In this document: in pieces, positions 34,464 to 43,660 of the stretch
Layout of the letters: every line of letters starts with the position of its first letter
Numbering within the stretch: position 1 is the first letter of the stretch
NCBI RefSeq assembly: GCF_002954245.1
Contig: NZ_PPTG01000009.1
Location: 429,461-493,460 of the forward strand
Length of the DNA stretch: 64,000 nucleotides
Direction of reading: 5' to 3'
DNA from: Cryobacterium aureum
GTDB lineage: Bacteria > Actinomycetota > Actinomycetes > Actinomycetales > Microbacteriaceae
Position numbers and translations under genes: made by a program
Notes under the pieces: model-generated
What the model saw: the letters and a program-made list of their open reading frames with translations, nothing else
Database searches by the model: none
What the model was told of the DNA's origin: nothing

Positions 34464-36136
34464 GTACACCGAGGCAAAAGAGCGGGGAGCGCCGTCCTCT
34501 CGAGAACCTCGCGTCGCAGCGCCACTTTGTCCACCTTCGTGGAGGACATCGGCCATTCCGCGGATGACTTGAAGAACACCGCGCGGGGAATCTTGAAACT
34601 GGAGATCTTGCCTTTGCAGTACTCGATCAGCTCGAACTCGGAAATGGAGGCTCCGGGCGCGAGCTCGACGAATGCCACCGGGACCTCATCCAGCCGCGGA
34701 TCGGCTTGAGCCACGACTTCGGCGATGAGCACCAACGGGTGCGTGCATAAGAACGCCTCGACCTCGATGGCCGGCACGTTCTCGCCGCCGATCTTGAGCA
34801 TGTCCTTGAGTCTGCGCTCGTAAACGAGGTGACCGGACTCGAGAAGGCGGAACAGGTCTCCGGTGTGAAGCCATCCTTCTGCGTCGACCGCCTCAGCGGT
34901 CTTCTCCTTGTCACGGTAGAAGCCGAGCATGAGGGAGTATCCACGCAAGAGCAACTCCCCGAGTTCGCCCGCCAGCGAGTCCAGCCCGGTCTCGGGGTCG
35001 ATCACTCGCGCCTCTGCTCATGATACCGGCTTTCCGGCGGTGGTAGCACGTAGCTCCGGGGTGTCGTCCATCGGAGAGATCGTGTAGCACCCGGCCATCT
35101 CGGACATGCCAGATCCGTTTATCAGCAGAGCCTGCGGGAAGAGTTCCATGATGTGACGGAGATCGCTGGTCGGGCCGACGAGAATGACCGAGGTGACGTG
35201 ATCGAGTTCGGATGCGTCGAAGTCAGGTTGCCCGAGGAGCATATTCATCGTCGGCACGAACCACGGCCAGATCGAGGTGACACGATAGCGCTTGATGGCC
35301 TCCAACGCCCGAGCTCCGTCGACGAAGACGTCGGTAACGAACATCGCCCCCATTGCAATGGTGGCGAGAAAGACCTGCATGCTCGCTATGTGGAACAGGG
35401 GCAGCGGGCACCATGCGGCGCGATCCTCGAGCGGTTCCGGAAACGGCACCGTCTCTTTCGCACGGCCGACGCTGCCGCGGGTGATGCCCTCGTTCGTAAT
35501 GAGGCATCCCTTTGGGTGGGCGGTGGTCCCTGAGGCGTAGAGGATCATCGCGACGTCCCGCACGCTAATCAGGCCACGTAGTCGATCGACTATCGACGGG
35601 TCGACGGCATCTGCGAGCGACGCGAAATCGTCCTGGCCGATTGTTCCTTCACTTGCCTCTCCGCGGAGCATGATCAAGTGACGGAGGTTTTCGGCTTCGG
35701 GGAGGGCGAGTGGCCGACCGGGAGCGCTGCCCGCAAGCGACGGCAGGCTCTCGCCGAGAATCGCTCGGAAGTCCGTGCGCGCCGCGATCGAATCCGTAGT
35801 GAGCACTGCCGTGAGTTGCGCATTCTCGATGATGTAACCGAGTTCTGTGCTTCGGAGACGTGCATTCAACGGCACGATCACCGCACCGAGAAGCGCCACG
35901 CCGAAATAGCCTTCGACATACTCGGGCGAGTTGGGCATGAGAAGCCCCACGTGGTCACCGGGGTGGATTCCGAGCGAGTACAGGCTTCGCGCGGAACGAG
36001 TCGCCGATTCGAGCAGTTGCCCATAGGTGAACTCACGATCGGGGAACGCCAGGGCAACTCGATCGGGATACGAGATCGCGGAGCGCACGAGTAGATCCGC
36101 AAGCGGCACCGACTCACTAAACACGTCTTTGGGCAT
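34460..36136 (-). pseudogene. acyl-CoA ligase gene interrupted by one in-frame TGA
   Basis: The frame from MPKDVFSESVPLADLLV (ATG 36136, GGAG upstream) to the stop at 34460 is a full AMP-forming ligase paralogous to that at 22641. It has MILYASGTTAHPKGCLIT, INGSGMSEMAGCYT, LHTGDLFRLLESGHLVYERR, KIGGENVPAIEVEAF and the A10 lysine in PMSSTKVDKVALRRE. At 35018-35020, inside the GKPVSGVEVR region of the paralogue, Gly is replaced by TGA, consistent with a single GGA-to-TGA change. All other motifs are intact, so inactivation is recent, or the codon is read through at low level. A type 1 operator precedes it. Confidence 0.88.
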
Positions 36137-36217
36137 CGTCTACTCTCCTCATCATTGCGGAGGGGCGGGGACATCCCTAACGGGACAATTCAACACTATG
36201 ACGACCCGTCGTTACTG

Positions 36218-36233
36218 TCAACGCTGTCGTTGA
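36218..36233. promoter_or_regulatory. type 1 operator before the interrupted ligase
   Basis: TCAACGCTGTCGTTGA. On the minus strand it overlaps TTGACA, with TAGTGT 17 bp downstream. Confidence 0.77.
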
Positions 36234-36329
36234 GAGCGAGGGACCGATTTCGAATGCATACCGCCGGAGTCCGTGAGGCGCGACTCATAGAGAAGGTAAG
36301 GGTAATGAGCAGGCTCATGGTCAGCCTGA

Positions 36330-37367
<1,038 letters not shown>

Positions 37368-37488
37368 GCCGGTCTGGTCGGAGTGCACGACCGTCACCCG
37401 CATGTCGTCACTGGGGTGTGTGGCGGTGCCGTCAACCGCGCCATTGGACGCTTCCCGACACGTGGTGATATGAATGTTGACGACCCAG

Positions 37489-37504
37489 TCAACATCTGCG
37501 TAGA
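37489..37504. promoter_or_regulatory. type 1 operator between -35 and -10
   Basis: TCAACATCTGCGTAGA lies inside the promoter made of TTGACG (37477-37482) and TAGACT (37501-37506), 18 bp apart, upstream of the SnoaL-crotonase pair. Confidence 0.7.
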
Positions 37505-37553
37505 CTGCGAAAGGGCCAACGAAGGCCCCTTATCGAAAACGATTGAGAGACAC

Positions 37554-38063
37554 ATGACTGTCACCGCCGACAATCTCATCGCCAGCGTGCAGCGCCTGGT
37601 CGATCAGGACGACATCAAACGACTCCTGTACGAGTACGCATTCCATCTGGACGCCGCCAACCCGGACAAGATGCTCCCCCTCTTCACCGAAGACCTTCAT
37701 GTGGCCTACGGCCCGTCACACGGCGCAGATGGCGCCGCGGCCTATCTCGAGACGCTCACCAGCGAGAAGTTTGGAGTCGCCGCATTCTTCGCCGGCACCA
37801 GCCACCACGTCTCCAATGTGGTCATCGACTTCGTCGACGCCGATACCGCCAATGTGCGCTCCGTGCTTTACGCCTTCCACCACTACATGCGCGAGCGTCC
37901 CGACGGCATCGTGTACGCCCAGTACCACGACATCGTCGTGCGTAGGCCGGAAGGCTGGAAGATCAAGCGTCGTGAGCTCAAGCATGCGGGTACCGAGACC
38001 TACCACGCCAAGGGCGACGCGCTGAACCCGATCCCCCGTAACAGCCTGCCGGGATCACGCTAA
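37554..38063 (+). CDS. SnoaL-like/NTF2-fold protein
   Basis: This 169-residue protein has VDQDDIKRLLYEYAFHLDAANPDKMLPLFTEDLHV and GTSHHVSNVVIDFVDADTANVRSVLYAFH, typical of SnoaL-like polyketide-cyclase and dehydratase proteins. Its stop codon shares bases with the ATG of the crotonase that follows (TAATG), so the two are made together. It is the third NTF2-fold protein of the island and may be a hydratase/isomerase partner, but no catalytic set is identifiable. Confidence 0.82.
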   Translation: MTVTADNLIASVQRLVDQDDIKRLLYEYAFHLDAANPDKMLPLFTEDLHVAYGPSHGADGAAAYLETLTSEKFGVAAFFAGTSHHVSNVVIDFVDADTANVRSVLYAFHHYMRERPDGIVYAQYHDIVVRRPEGWKIKRRELKHAGTETYHAKGDALNPIPRNSLPGSR

Positions 38064-38839
38064 TGTCGGACGAGCTGCTCTTCGAGGTCCGCGATCACGT
38101 CGCCTACCTCACGCTCAACCGCCCCAAAGCTCTCAACTCGATCTCGCATGACCTCGACGTCGAGCTTGCGCAGAAGTGGAACGAGATCGACGCAGACCCC
38201 GATATCTGGGTGGCGGTGCTCTCGGCAGCTGGAGATCGCGCGTTCTGCGCGGGAGCCGACATCAGCGGAGGCACGGGTGCTCACTCATCCCGTCTGGCAC
38301 TCGGTGGTGGCCTCACCGGAATCGGAGGCCCGCTTCGCTTACTCAAGAAGCCGCTCATCGCCGCCGTCCACGGGTACGCACTCGGTGGAGGCTTCGAGCT
38401 GGCCATGTGCGCCGACGTGATCGTCGCCGCCGACAATGCACAGTTCGGTCTTCCTGAAGTTAAGGCGGGCATCATCGGGGAATCGGGTGTCATGCACCGT
38501 GCGATCCGTCAGCTGCCGCATCACATCGCGATGGCACTCATCCTGACGGGCGAGCGGATGCCCGCTGCTGACGCCGTGCGATACGGCCTCGTCAACGAGG
38601 TGGTGCCGTTCGATGAGCTGCAGCCGACTGCCGAGAAGTGGGCGGCCAAGTTGACTGCGGCCTCGCCACTGGCGCAGCAGGCCGCGAAAGAGGCAGTGCT
38701 GTCCAGCCTCGGAGGCCCTCTGGAGATTGCCCTGGCAACGAAGTACGAGCCGATCGAGGCGTACGCGAACACGGAAGACGTCAAGGAGGGCCACCTGGCC
38801 TTCCAGGAGAAGCGCCTTCCCCAGTGGAGCGGTAAGTAA
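38063..38839 (+). CDS. enoyl-CoA hydratase/isomerase (crotonase family)
   Basis: This 258-residue crotonase has both acidic positions retained: GYALGGGFELAMCAD and FGLPEVKAGIIGESG. The oxyanion segment RAFCAGADISGG is standard. It is coupled to the SnoaL-like gene. A fragment of a nearly identical gene lies at 21015 on the other strand, so this gene was once duplicated in the island. A strong terminator follows at 38865. Confidence 0.9.
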   Translation: MSDELLFEVRDHVAYLTLNRPKALNSISHDLDVELAQKWNEIDADPDIWVAVLSAAGDRAFCAGADISGGTGAHSSRLALGGGLTGIGGPLRLLKKPLIAAVHGYALGGGFELAMCADVIVAADNAQFGLPEVKAGIIGESGVMHRAIRQLPHHIAMALILTGERMPAADAVRYGLVNEVVPFDELQPTAEKWAAKLTAASPLAQQAAKEAVLSSLGGPLEIALATKYEPIEAYANTEDVKEGHLAFQEKRLPQWSGK

Positions 38840-38864
38840 CCCGCCTACACCCACCGGGTGATGA

Positions 38865-38910
38865 CCTGCCGGGATCGGATGCTTAGGCTCCGATCCCGAC
38901 AGGTTTTTTT
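38865..38910 (+). terminator. rho-independent terminator
   Basis: CCTGCCGGGATCGGA pairs with TCCGATCCCGACAGG (one mismatch) around a 9-nt loop and is followed by seven T. It ends the SnoaL-crotonase transcript. Confidence 0.9.
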
Positions 38911-39479
38911 CGGGTCGGGGACCTAGGACACCCAGACCCTGAAGCAGAGGGCGCGAATACCCTCCCCGTGCACCGTCCCCGGGTCGCTATGAAGGGGTGT
39001 GGCTTTTCAATTTAGATGGCGGCATTTCTTCAAAAGTAAATGGCGGCATAGTTGCCCACGTCGCAGGCTTGGATGGTGTCAGGTGCGGAACCCTCTGCGC
39101 CCCGACCGTGCCACTCGTCATCGGCGTCAGCGAATCCCGCCATTCGAAACAGAAAGAACCCCGCCAGAAAATGCTGCCGGTACCGGTGCGCGATCGTCCC
39201 CGGTACCTGTCGGCGGTGTTCGCGCCCGGGATCCGTGCGGCGCCCGGTGGCTGATAAGTAGGTATTTTGCCAAGAGGCAGTCTGAAGCGGCGCCCGTAGA
39301 TGATCGTTGTTCGGGTTTCATGGGGAAGCGGGGGTGCTTTTGTCCCGCTTCCCCACGAAACTCGAGAGACTGAGTCAAGGGCGCTGCTGGGGTTGGCTGC
39401 CACGACCAAGCGATGAGCGTGTCTTATCGACGCACGGTCAGGCTGATATACGCGGGTTGGTTACCCCAGGACGAAGTGT
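38911..39479. other. non-coding stretch with mobile-element debris
   Basis: I see no gene. ATGGCGGCAT occurs twice with a 24-bp period (39016, 39040), like the repeated ends of an insertion element. GTTTC-AT-GGGGAAGCGGG pairs with CCCGCTTCCCC-AC-GAAAC (39315-39361) as a very strong hairpin. No intact open frame belongs to either. Confidence 0.5.
39315..39361. repeat. 18-bp hairpin of unknown role
   Basis: The 11-bp core GGGGAAGCGGG/CCCGCTTCCCC extends outward through GTTTC/GAAAC with one mismatch. It may be a terminator or an end of a lost insertion sequence. Confidence 0.55.
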
Positions 39480-40011
39480 TCGGCTGAAGCGGTGCCGCAG
39501 GTCTAACATCGGGCGTCGCAGGACCTGTTCGGTCGTGTTACTCGACAAGCGATGCCGGGCCGCCATCAGGTCCTATCGCGTGTCCTCACGCAACCGCACG
39601 AGATTACGGGCGGCTTCTTCCTCGACCGATGGAACGTGTCCCTGGCGTCGGTCTTCACCCGGTCACCACTTGGACGTAAGAGTTTCGACGGAGCCGCGAC
39701 CACACATCTGGTCCCTGACTCGTCCAGCAAACGGGACAAACCGAAACCGGTCGGCCCCGCCTCGTACGATACCTCGGTCGGTTCCGACAACGACTTCACC
39801 CACGCCCGGACCTCGGTCAGATCGAATCCGAAGTTGTGGTGCACCACTTCACCGGCCCGGTCATCGATGACGCACCCCGCGATAGATCGCGCGTGCACAT
39901 CCAGGCCAACAAAACTACGATAAATACTCAACTGGGGCCTCCAAGTTCAACAGTCGGTTAGGCCAACCTTCCATGCTGGTAACCAAGTCCTACTCGAACC
40001 GAGGCCCCAGT
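39480..40011 (-). mobile_element. IS110-family element remnant
   Basis: From 39931 leftward a TTG-started frame encodes the N-terminal DEDD domain of an IS110-type recombinase (FVGLDVHARSIAGCVID, PSKLLRPSGDRVKTDARD). After a frame change comes VPSVEEEAARNLVRLREDTR, then an in-frame TAG and DLMAARHRLS, so about 15 codons are missing and the C-terminal half is lost. Just upstream, ACTGGGGCCTC (39931) and GAGGCCCCAGT (40001) form an 11-bp inverted repeat around 59 nt. This is the non-coding end where IS110 elements encode a bridge RNA. The element is dead as a transposase. Confidence 0.8.
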
Positions 40012-40162
40012 CTCAAGAGCTGTGCACTACTCATATCGTCTAAGACCGATGCAGCCGGCGGCATCAACTGGACCCTGTCGGGACCATCAACAGCACACCA
40101 CCGGCCGGCGCAGCAGGACCCGTCGCATTGCATCCTGGTCCGGCGCACTTGGAGAACCGGGA

Positions 40163-40213
40163 GCGCTTCGAGGGCGGGGCCGGCACTGGTCCGGTGCCCC
40201 GCCCTCGAAGCGC
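40163..40213. terminator. 18-bp perfect hairpin after the ADH gene
   Basis: GCGCTTCGAGGGCGGGGC pairs perfectly with GCCCCGCCCTCGAAGCGC around 15 nt, 58 bp beyond the alcohol dehydrogenase stop. It probably terminates the P450-reductase-ADH transcript. Confidence 0.8.
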
Positions 40214-40270
40214 CTGTCAGCGTGCCTTCGCTACCGCCCCGGCCACGTCACACCGGGATGCAGGTGCTGA

Positions 40271-41209
40271 TCAGTCACGGACGGCCACCAGACGGCCGAT
40301 GACCTCGCCGCGCTCGAGTTTCTGCACGCCTTCACCAATCTCGTCGAAGGAGGTGGTAGTGACGTTGGCTTTGAGCCTGCCCTCGCTGATGAGTTTCAGG
40401 ACCGCCGCGCAGTCCTCCTGGGTGCCGGCCTGGGATCCTACGAGGGTCAGTCGGGAGAGCGTCAGGCGCTGAAGGTTCAAGGTTCCTTCTGGGTGCCCGA
40501 GCCCGACCTGTACCACCCTGCCGTCGGGACGGACCGTGTCGATGGCCCCTGCCGTCGTCGTGCCGAAGCCAGCATAGTCGATGATGACATCGAGGTCCTT
40601 GTCGGCGAACTCACGGATGTCCTTGGCTACGGCGGTCACGCCGAGTTCCCTGCCCAGGTCCCACACCTTTTCATTGACCTCGGCGGCGTAGACCTCGGCC
40701 CCGGCGCCGACGCAGATCTGAACGGCCAGGGAACCTAGACCGCCGAGGCCGATAATGCCGACCTTGTCACCGGCCTTGACCCCGCCGACTGTCATGGCCG
40801 CGTGGTACGCCGTCATGCCGGCATCGGTCGCCGCGGCGGCCTGGTCGAAGGGAACCCCCTCCGGCACCGGAATGACGAACCTGGCGGGGGTGAGGACCTT
40901 CTCGGCGAATCCGCCGTCCATGCTGGTGCCGGGGGTGGGGATGTCGCACGGGATGGCGACGTGCTGGCCCACCGTGAATCCGGCGACGCCGGGTCCGAGG
41001 GCCGAGACGACGCCAGCAATCTCGTGGCCGAGCGTGATGGGACGTTTGGGCAGGAGCCCGGACAAGGTGCCGTCGAGGAATCCGACATCGCTGTGGCAGA
41101 TACCCGCACCCTTGACGTCCAGCACCAGTTCGCCCGGTCCGGGGACCGGGTCGGGAACATCGTGCAGTTCCAACGGGTGGTTCTCGGTAACGAATTGCCA
41201 AGCCTTCAT
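40271..41209 (-). CDS. MDR alcohol dehydrogenase, candidate hydroxycamphor dehydrogenase
   Basis: This 312-residue medium-chain dehydrogenase retains catalytic zinc ligands (GICHSDVG Cys, TLGHEIAG His-Glu) and the Rossmann motif GIIGLGGLGSLAVQI. The lobe with four structural-zinc cysteines is missing: VAIPCDIPTPGTSMDGG replaces it, which explains the short length against about 350. AAAGGAAA precedes the ATG. It is third in the order P450, reductase, ADH. In camphor metabolism a dehydrogenase oxidises 5-exo-hydroxycamphor to 2,5-diketocamphane, and this gene is placed to do so. Sequence alone does not fix the substrate. Confidence 0.87.
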   Translation of the reverse strand: MKAWQFVTENHPLELHDVPDPVPGPGELVLDVKGAGICHSDVGFLDGTLSGLLPKRPITLGHEIAGVVSALGPGVAGFTVGQHVAIPCDIPTPGTSMDGGFAEKVLTPARFVIPVPEGVPFDQAAAATDAGMTAYHAAMTVGGVKAGDKVGIIGLGGLGSLAVQICVGAGAEVYAAEVNEKVWDLGRELGVTAVAKDIREFADKDLDVIIDYAGFGTTTAGAIDTVRPDGRVVQVGLGHPEGTLNLQRLTLSRLTLVGSQAGTQEDCAAVLKLISEGRLKANVTTTSFDEIGEGVQKLERGEVIGRLVAVRD

Positions 41210-41308
41210 GACGGTTTCCTTTCAGTGAACTTCTGTGGCTTCGACGGACCAGGATCAAACTGCGCTTAGGACCTGGCCTTCGTCAGTGGGCATCCTTAGG
41301 CCCAGGAC

Positions 41309-42301
41309 TCAGAGGTCCAAGACAAGTCTTGGACAAGCTGCTCGGGACACGCAGATGAACATCGTGTCGTTCGCCTTCTGCTCCGCCGGGGTTAGTACAG
41401 AGTCCCGGTGGTCGACCTGGCCCTCAAGGACCGACGTCTCACACGTGCCGCACGTCCCTTCCTGACAGGAGGAGAGCACGGAGACTCCGGCCTCCTCGAC
41501 GACCTGAAGGATGGACTTCTCCGGCGGCACGGTCAGGGCCAGCCCGCTGGCGGCCAGTTCCACCTCGAACGACTCGGCCAGCAGCGGCTCACCGACGGCC
41601 TTGGGGCTGAACCGTTCCACGTGCAGGCTGCCCGGCGGCCACGCGGCGCAGCGCTGCTCAACGGCGGCCAGCAGCGGCTCGGGGCCGCAGCAGTAGACCA
41701 ACGTCTCTGACCGAGAGGCGCCAAGGATCTTGTCTAGGTCGATGAGGCCGACCTCGTCGTGCGGGTGCAGCGTGACCCGATTGTCAGTCGCATCCTCGAA
41801 TGATTCGAGGAAGGCCATCGACCGGCGACTGCGCCCGCCGTAGTGCAGTTCCCATTCGGCGCCGGCGGCCTCCGCGGCGGTCAGCATCGGCAGGATAGGG
41901 GTGATTCCGATGCCGCCGGCGATGAACAGGTACCTCGGCGAGGGCACCAGCGGGAAGTTGTTGCGCGGCCCTCGGACGTCCACCTCCACTCCTTCGACCA
42001 GCGCGGTGTGCACCCGCTCGGACCCGCCGCGGCTTTTCGGTTCCCGAAGGACGGCGATCCGCCAGAGCGAACGGTCGTCGGGCTCGCCGCAGAGCGAGTA
42101 CTGGCGGCTCATCCCGTCGGATACCTTCAGGTCGATGTGTGCCCCGGGCGCCCAGGCCGGAAGATCGGCGCCGGCCGGGTCGCACAGGTGGAGGACGACG
42201 ACACCCTCGGCGCCGGTCCGGCGAGCGGTGACCCGCAGCCGCAGGTCCACCTCGTCGTGCGCGATCCGCTCATGCGGGATCTGGTCATGTGTGATCTGCA
42301 C
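41309..42301 (-). CDS. phthalate-dioxygenase-reductase-type electron transfer protein
   Basis: This 330-residue protein has a flavin domain with RQYSLCGEP, an NAD(P) domain with FIAGGIGITPILPM and CCGPEPLL, and a C-terminal plant-type 2Fe-2S ferredoxin domain with SSCQEGTCGTCETSVLEG and the last cysteine in MFICVSRA. One polypeptide thus carries electrons from NAD(P)H to the oxygenase. The GTG at 42301 follows GGAG; an in-frame start at 42382 would add 27 residues. It lies next to the P450, replacing the putidaredoxin and putidaredoxin reductase pair of Pseudomonas. A fused version of this module is known from P450RhF. Confidence 0.9.
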   Translation of the reverse strand: MQITHDQIPHERIAHDEVDLRLRVTARRTGAEGVVVLHLCDPAGADLPAWAPGAHIDLKVSDGMSRQYSLCGEPDDRSLWRIAVLREPKSRGGSERVHTALVEGVEVDVRGPRNNFPLVPSPRYLFIAGGIGITPILPMLTAAEAAGAEWELHYGGRSRRSMAFLESFEDATDNRVTLHPHDEVGLIDLDKILGASRSETLVYCCGPEPLLAAVEQRCAAWPPGSLHVERFSPKAVGEPLLAESFEVELAASGLALTVPPEKSILQVVEEAGVSVLSSCQEGTCGTCETSVLEGQVDHRDSVLTPAEQKANDTMFICVSRAACPRLVLDL

Positions 42302-42430
42302 GGACGTGCTCCGTTCGAAGATGGGATTGCGGGCTTGGACCAAGGCGCGTGTGGGACTGGATGAGCACCGGGCGTGCCTCATTGAGCGACCGTGTCCTCA
42401 GCGCCACCGGCCTTTCCTGCCGAATCGGCA

Positions 42431-43657
42431 TCATGAAGCGTTGTTCCACTGCAGCGGGAGGTTGAGGACCGTCCCGACGATCCCTGATGCGTGTCGGACG
42501 GTCTCGCCCGGGACGATCTCGAAATCGGGGATGCTCTCGAGCCATGCTCTGATCGTCGTCTGGATCTCGACGCGTGCGAGGTAGGAACCGGCGCAGCGGT
42601 GAACACCGTGCCCGAAGGTGAGGTGCTCGACCTTCGATCGTGTGAAGTCGACATCCAGGGGGCACTCGGTCACGTTGGGATCGAGGCCGTAGAGCATCGA
42701 GGGGATCGCGACCATGTCCCCGTCCTTCAACGTGACCCCGTCGATGTCTTTGGTGCCCTTGACGATGCGCGCGTCCGAGACCAGCCCAAATCGGCGCAGT
42801 AGTTCCTCCGTCGCAGTGGGGATGCTATTCGGGTTTTCGATGAGGTACCGGCAGTCGTCTGGATGCTCGGCCAGGTACTGCATCATGAAGCTGAGGAAGT
42901 TGACGACGGTGTCCAGGCCGGCCAAGAGCAGCAAGCCGCAAAGGCGGAGGCATTCGTCCTGCGTGAGCGGCCGTCCGTCGACCGTACTGTGGACAATCGT
43001 GCTGATGGGATCGTCCCCGGGAGACTTTCTGCGTTCATCGATGAACGGCGCCAGGAAATCGAAGAAGTGGTCGTGGGCTTCGGCCATCGTCATGGAACCA
43101 TCCGGGCGGGTCATCTGGTCACCGATGTACTTCAGGCGCGCGGCATCCGTGCTGGGTAGGTTAAGCAGCTTGAGGAAGATCTCGATGGGGAAGATCTCTG
43201 CATAGTCCTTGGTGAAGTCACACGATCCGCGCTCGCGGATTGTCGCGATCAGGTCCTTGGCAACCTGACGAATCTCCGGTTCGATCCGCCGGATCGTTCC
43301 CGGGCCGACCGCGTCGTTGATGATCTTTCGGTATGGCTGGTGCTCCGGCGGGTCCATGGACACGGGGATGAAACTGTACTGTTCACCCGCCTCCTTGGGC
43401 AGGAACGGACACTCGCTCGAGAACGTTTTGTTGTTCTCAAATATCTCCTTGACGAGATGTCCTTTGGTGGCAATCCAGTGCCCCCCGTTGTGTGCGGTCC
43501 ACACGAGACCATGCTCCCCATGCGACTGAAGACTCGTCCACGCCTCCTGCATGCCCTTATCGATGTGTGGCGGATTAAACATGTCAAAGTCGACCACACG
43601 ATCAACTGGCACGTTGTCGGGGGCTAGTTGGTTGTGTTCACGCAGATCGGTGCTCAT
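42431..43657 (-). CDS. camC: cytochrome P450 closely resembling camphor 5-monooxygenase (CYP101/P450cam)
   Basis: This 408-residue soluble P450 has the haem cysteine C355 in FGHGVHRCAG, proton-relay D249-T250 in LLLLAGLDTVVNF and ExxR in the TEELLRR segment. Compared with P450cam from memory, with an offset of two residues, the camphor contacts are kept: F85 (F87), Y94 (Y96, hydrogen bond to the ketone), T183 (T185), L242 (L244), V293 (V295), D295 (D297) and V394 (V396). Differences are V99 for T101, L245 for V247 and A246 for G248. It should hydroxylate camphor or a near analogue. GAGGAG precedes the ATG. Two type 1 operators lie upstream, then an IS21. Confidence 0.92.
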   Translation of the reverse strand: MSTDLREHNQLAPDNVPVDRVVDFDMFNPPHIDKGMQEAWTSLQSHGEHGLVWTAHNGGHWIATKGHLVKEIFENNKTFSSECPFLPKEAGEQYSFIPVSMDPPEHQPYRKIINDAVGPGTIRRIEPEIRQVAKDLIATIRERGSCDFTKDYAEIFPIEIFLKLLNLPSTDAARLKYIGDQMTRPDGSMTMAEAHDHFFDFLAPFIDERRKSPGDDPISTIVHSTVDGRPLTQDECLRLCGLLLLAGLDTVVNFLSFMMQYLAEHPDDCRYLIENPNSIPTATEELLRRFGLVSDARIVKGTKDIDGVTLKDGDMVAIPSMLYGLDPNVTECPLDVDFTRSKVEHLTFGHGVHRCAGSYLARVEIQTTIRAWLESIPDFEIVPGETVRHASGIVGTVLNLPLQWNNAS

Positions 43658-43660
43658 GGG

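Noticed and set aside
35018..35020. Selenocysteine codon in the CoA ligase
   Set aside because: ANL ligases have no selenocysteine at this site, the paralogue has Gly, and no selenocysteine machinery is visible. A nonsense mutation is simpler.
38987..39409. Minus-strand frame of 140 codons
   Set aside because: It contains no domain, spans the hairpin at 39315 and has no ribosome site. It is treated as non-coding debris.
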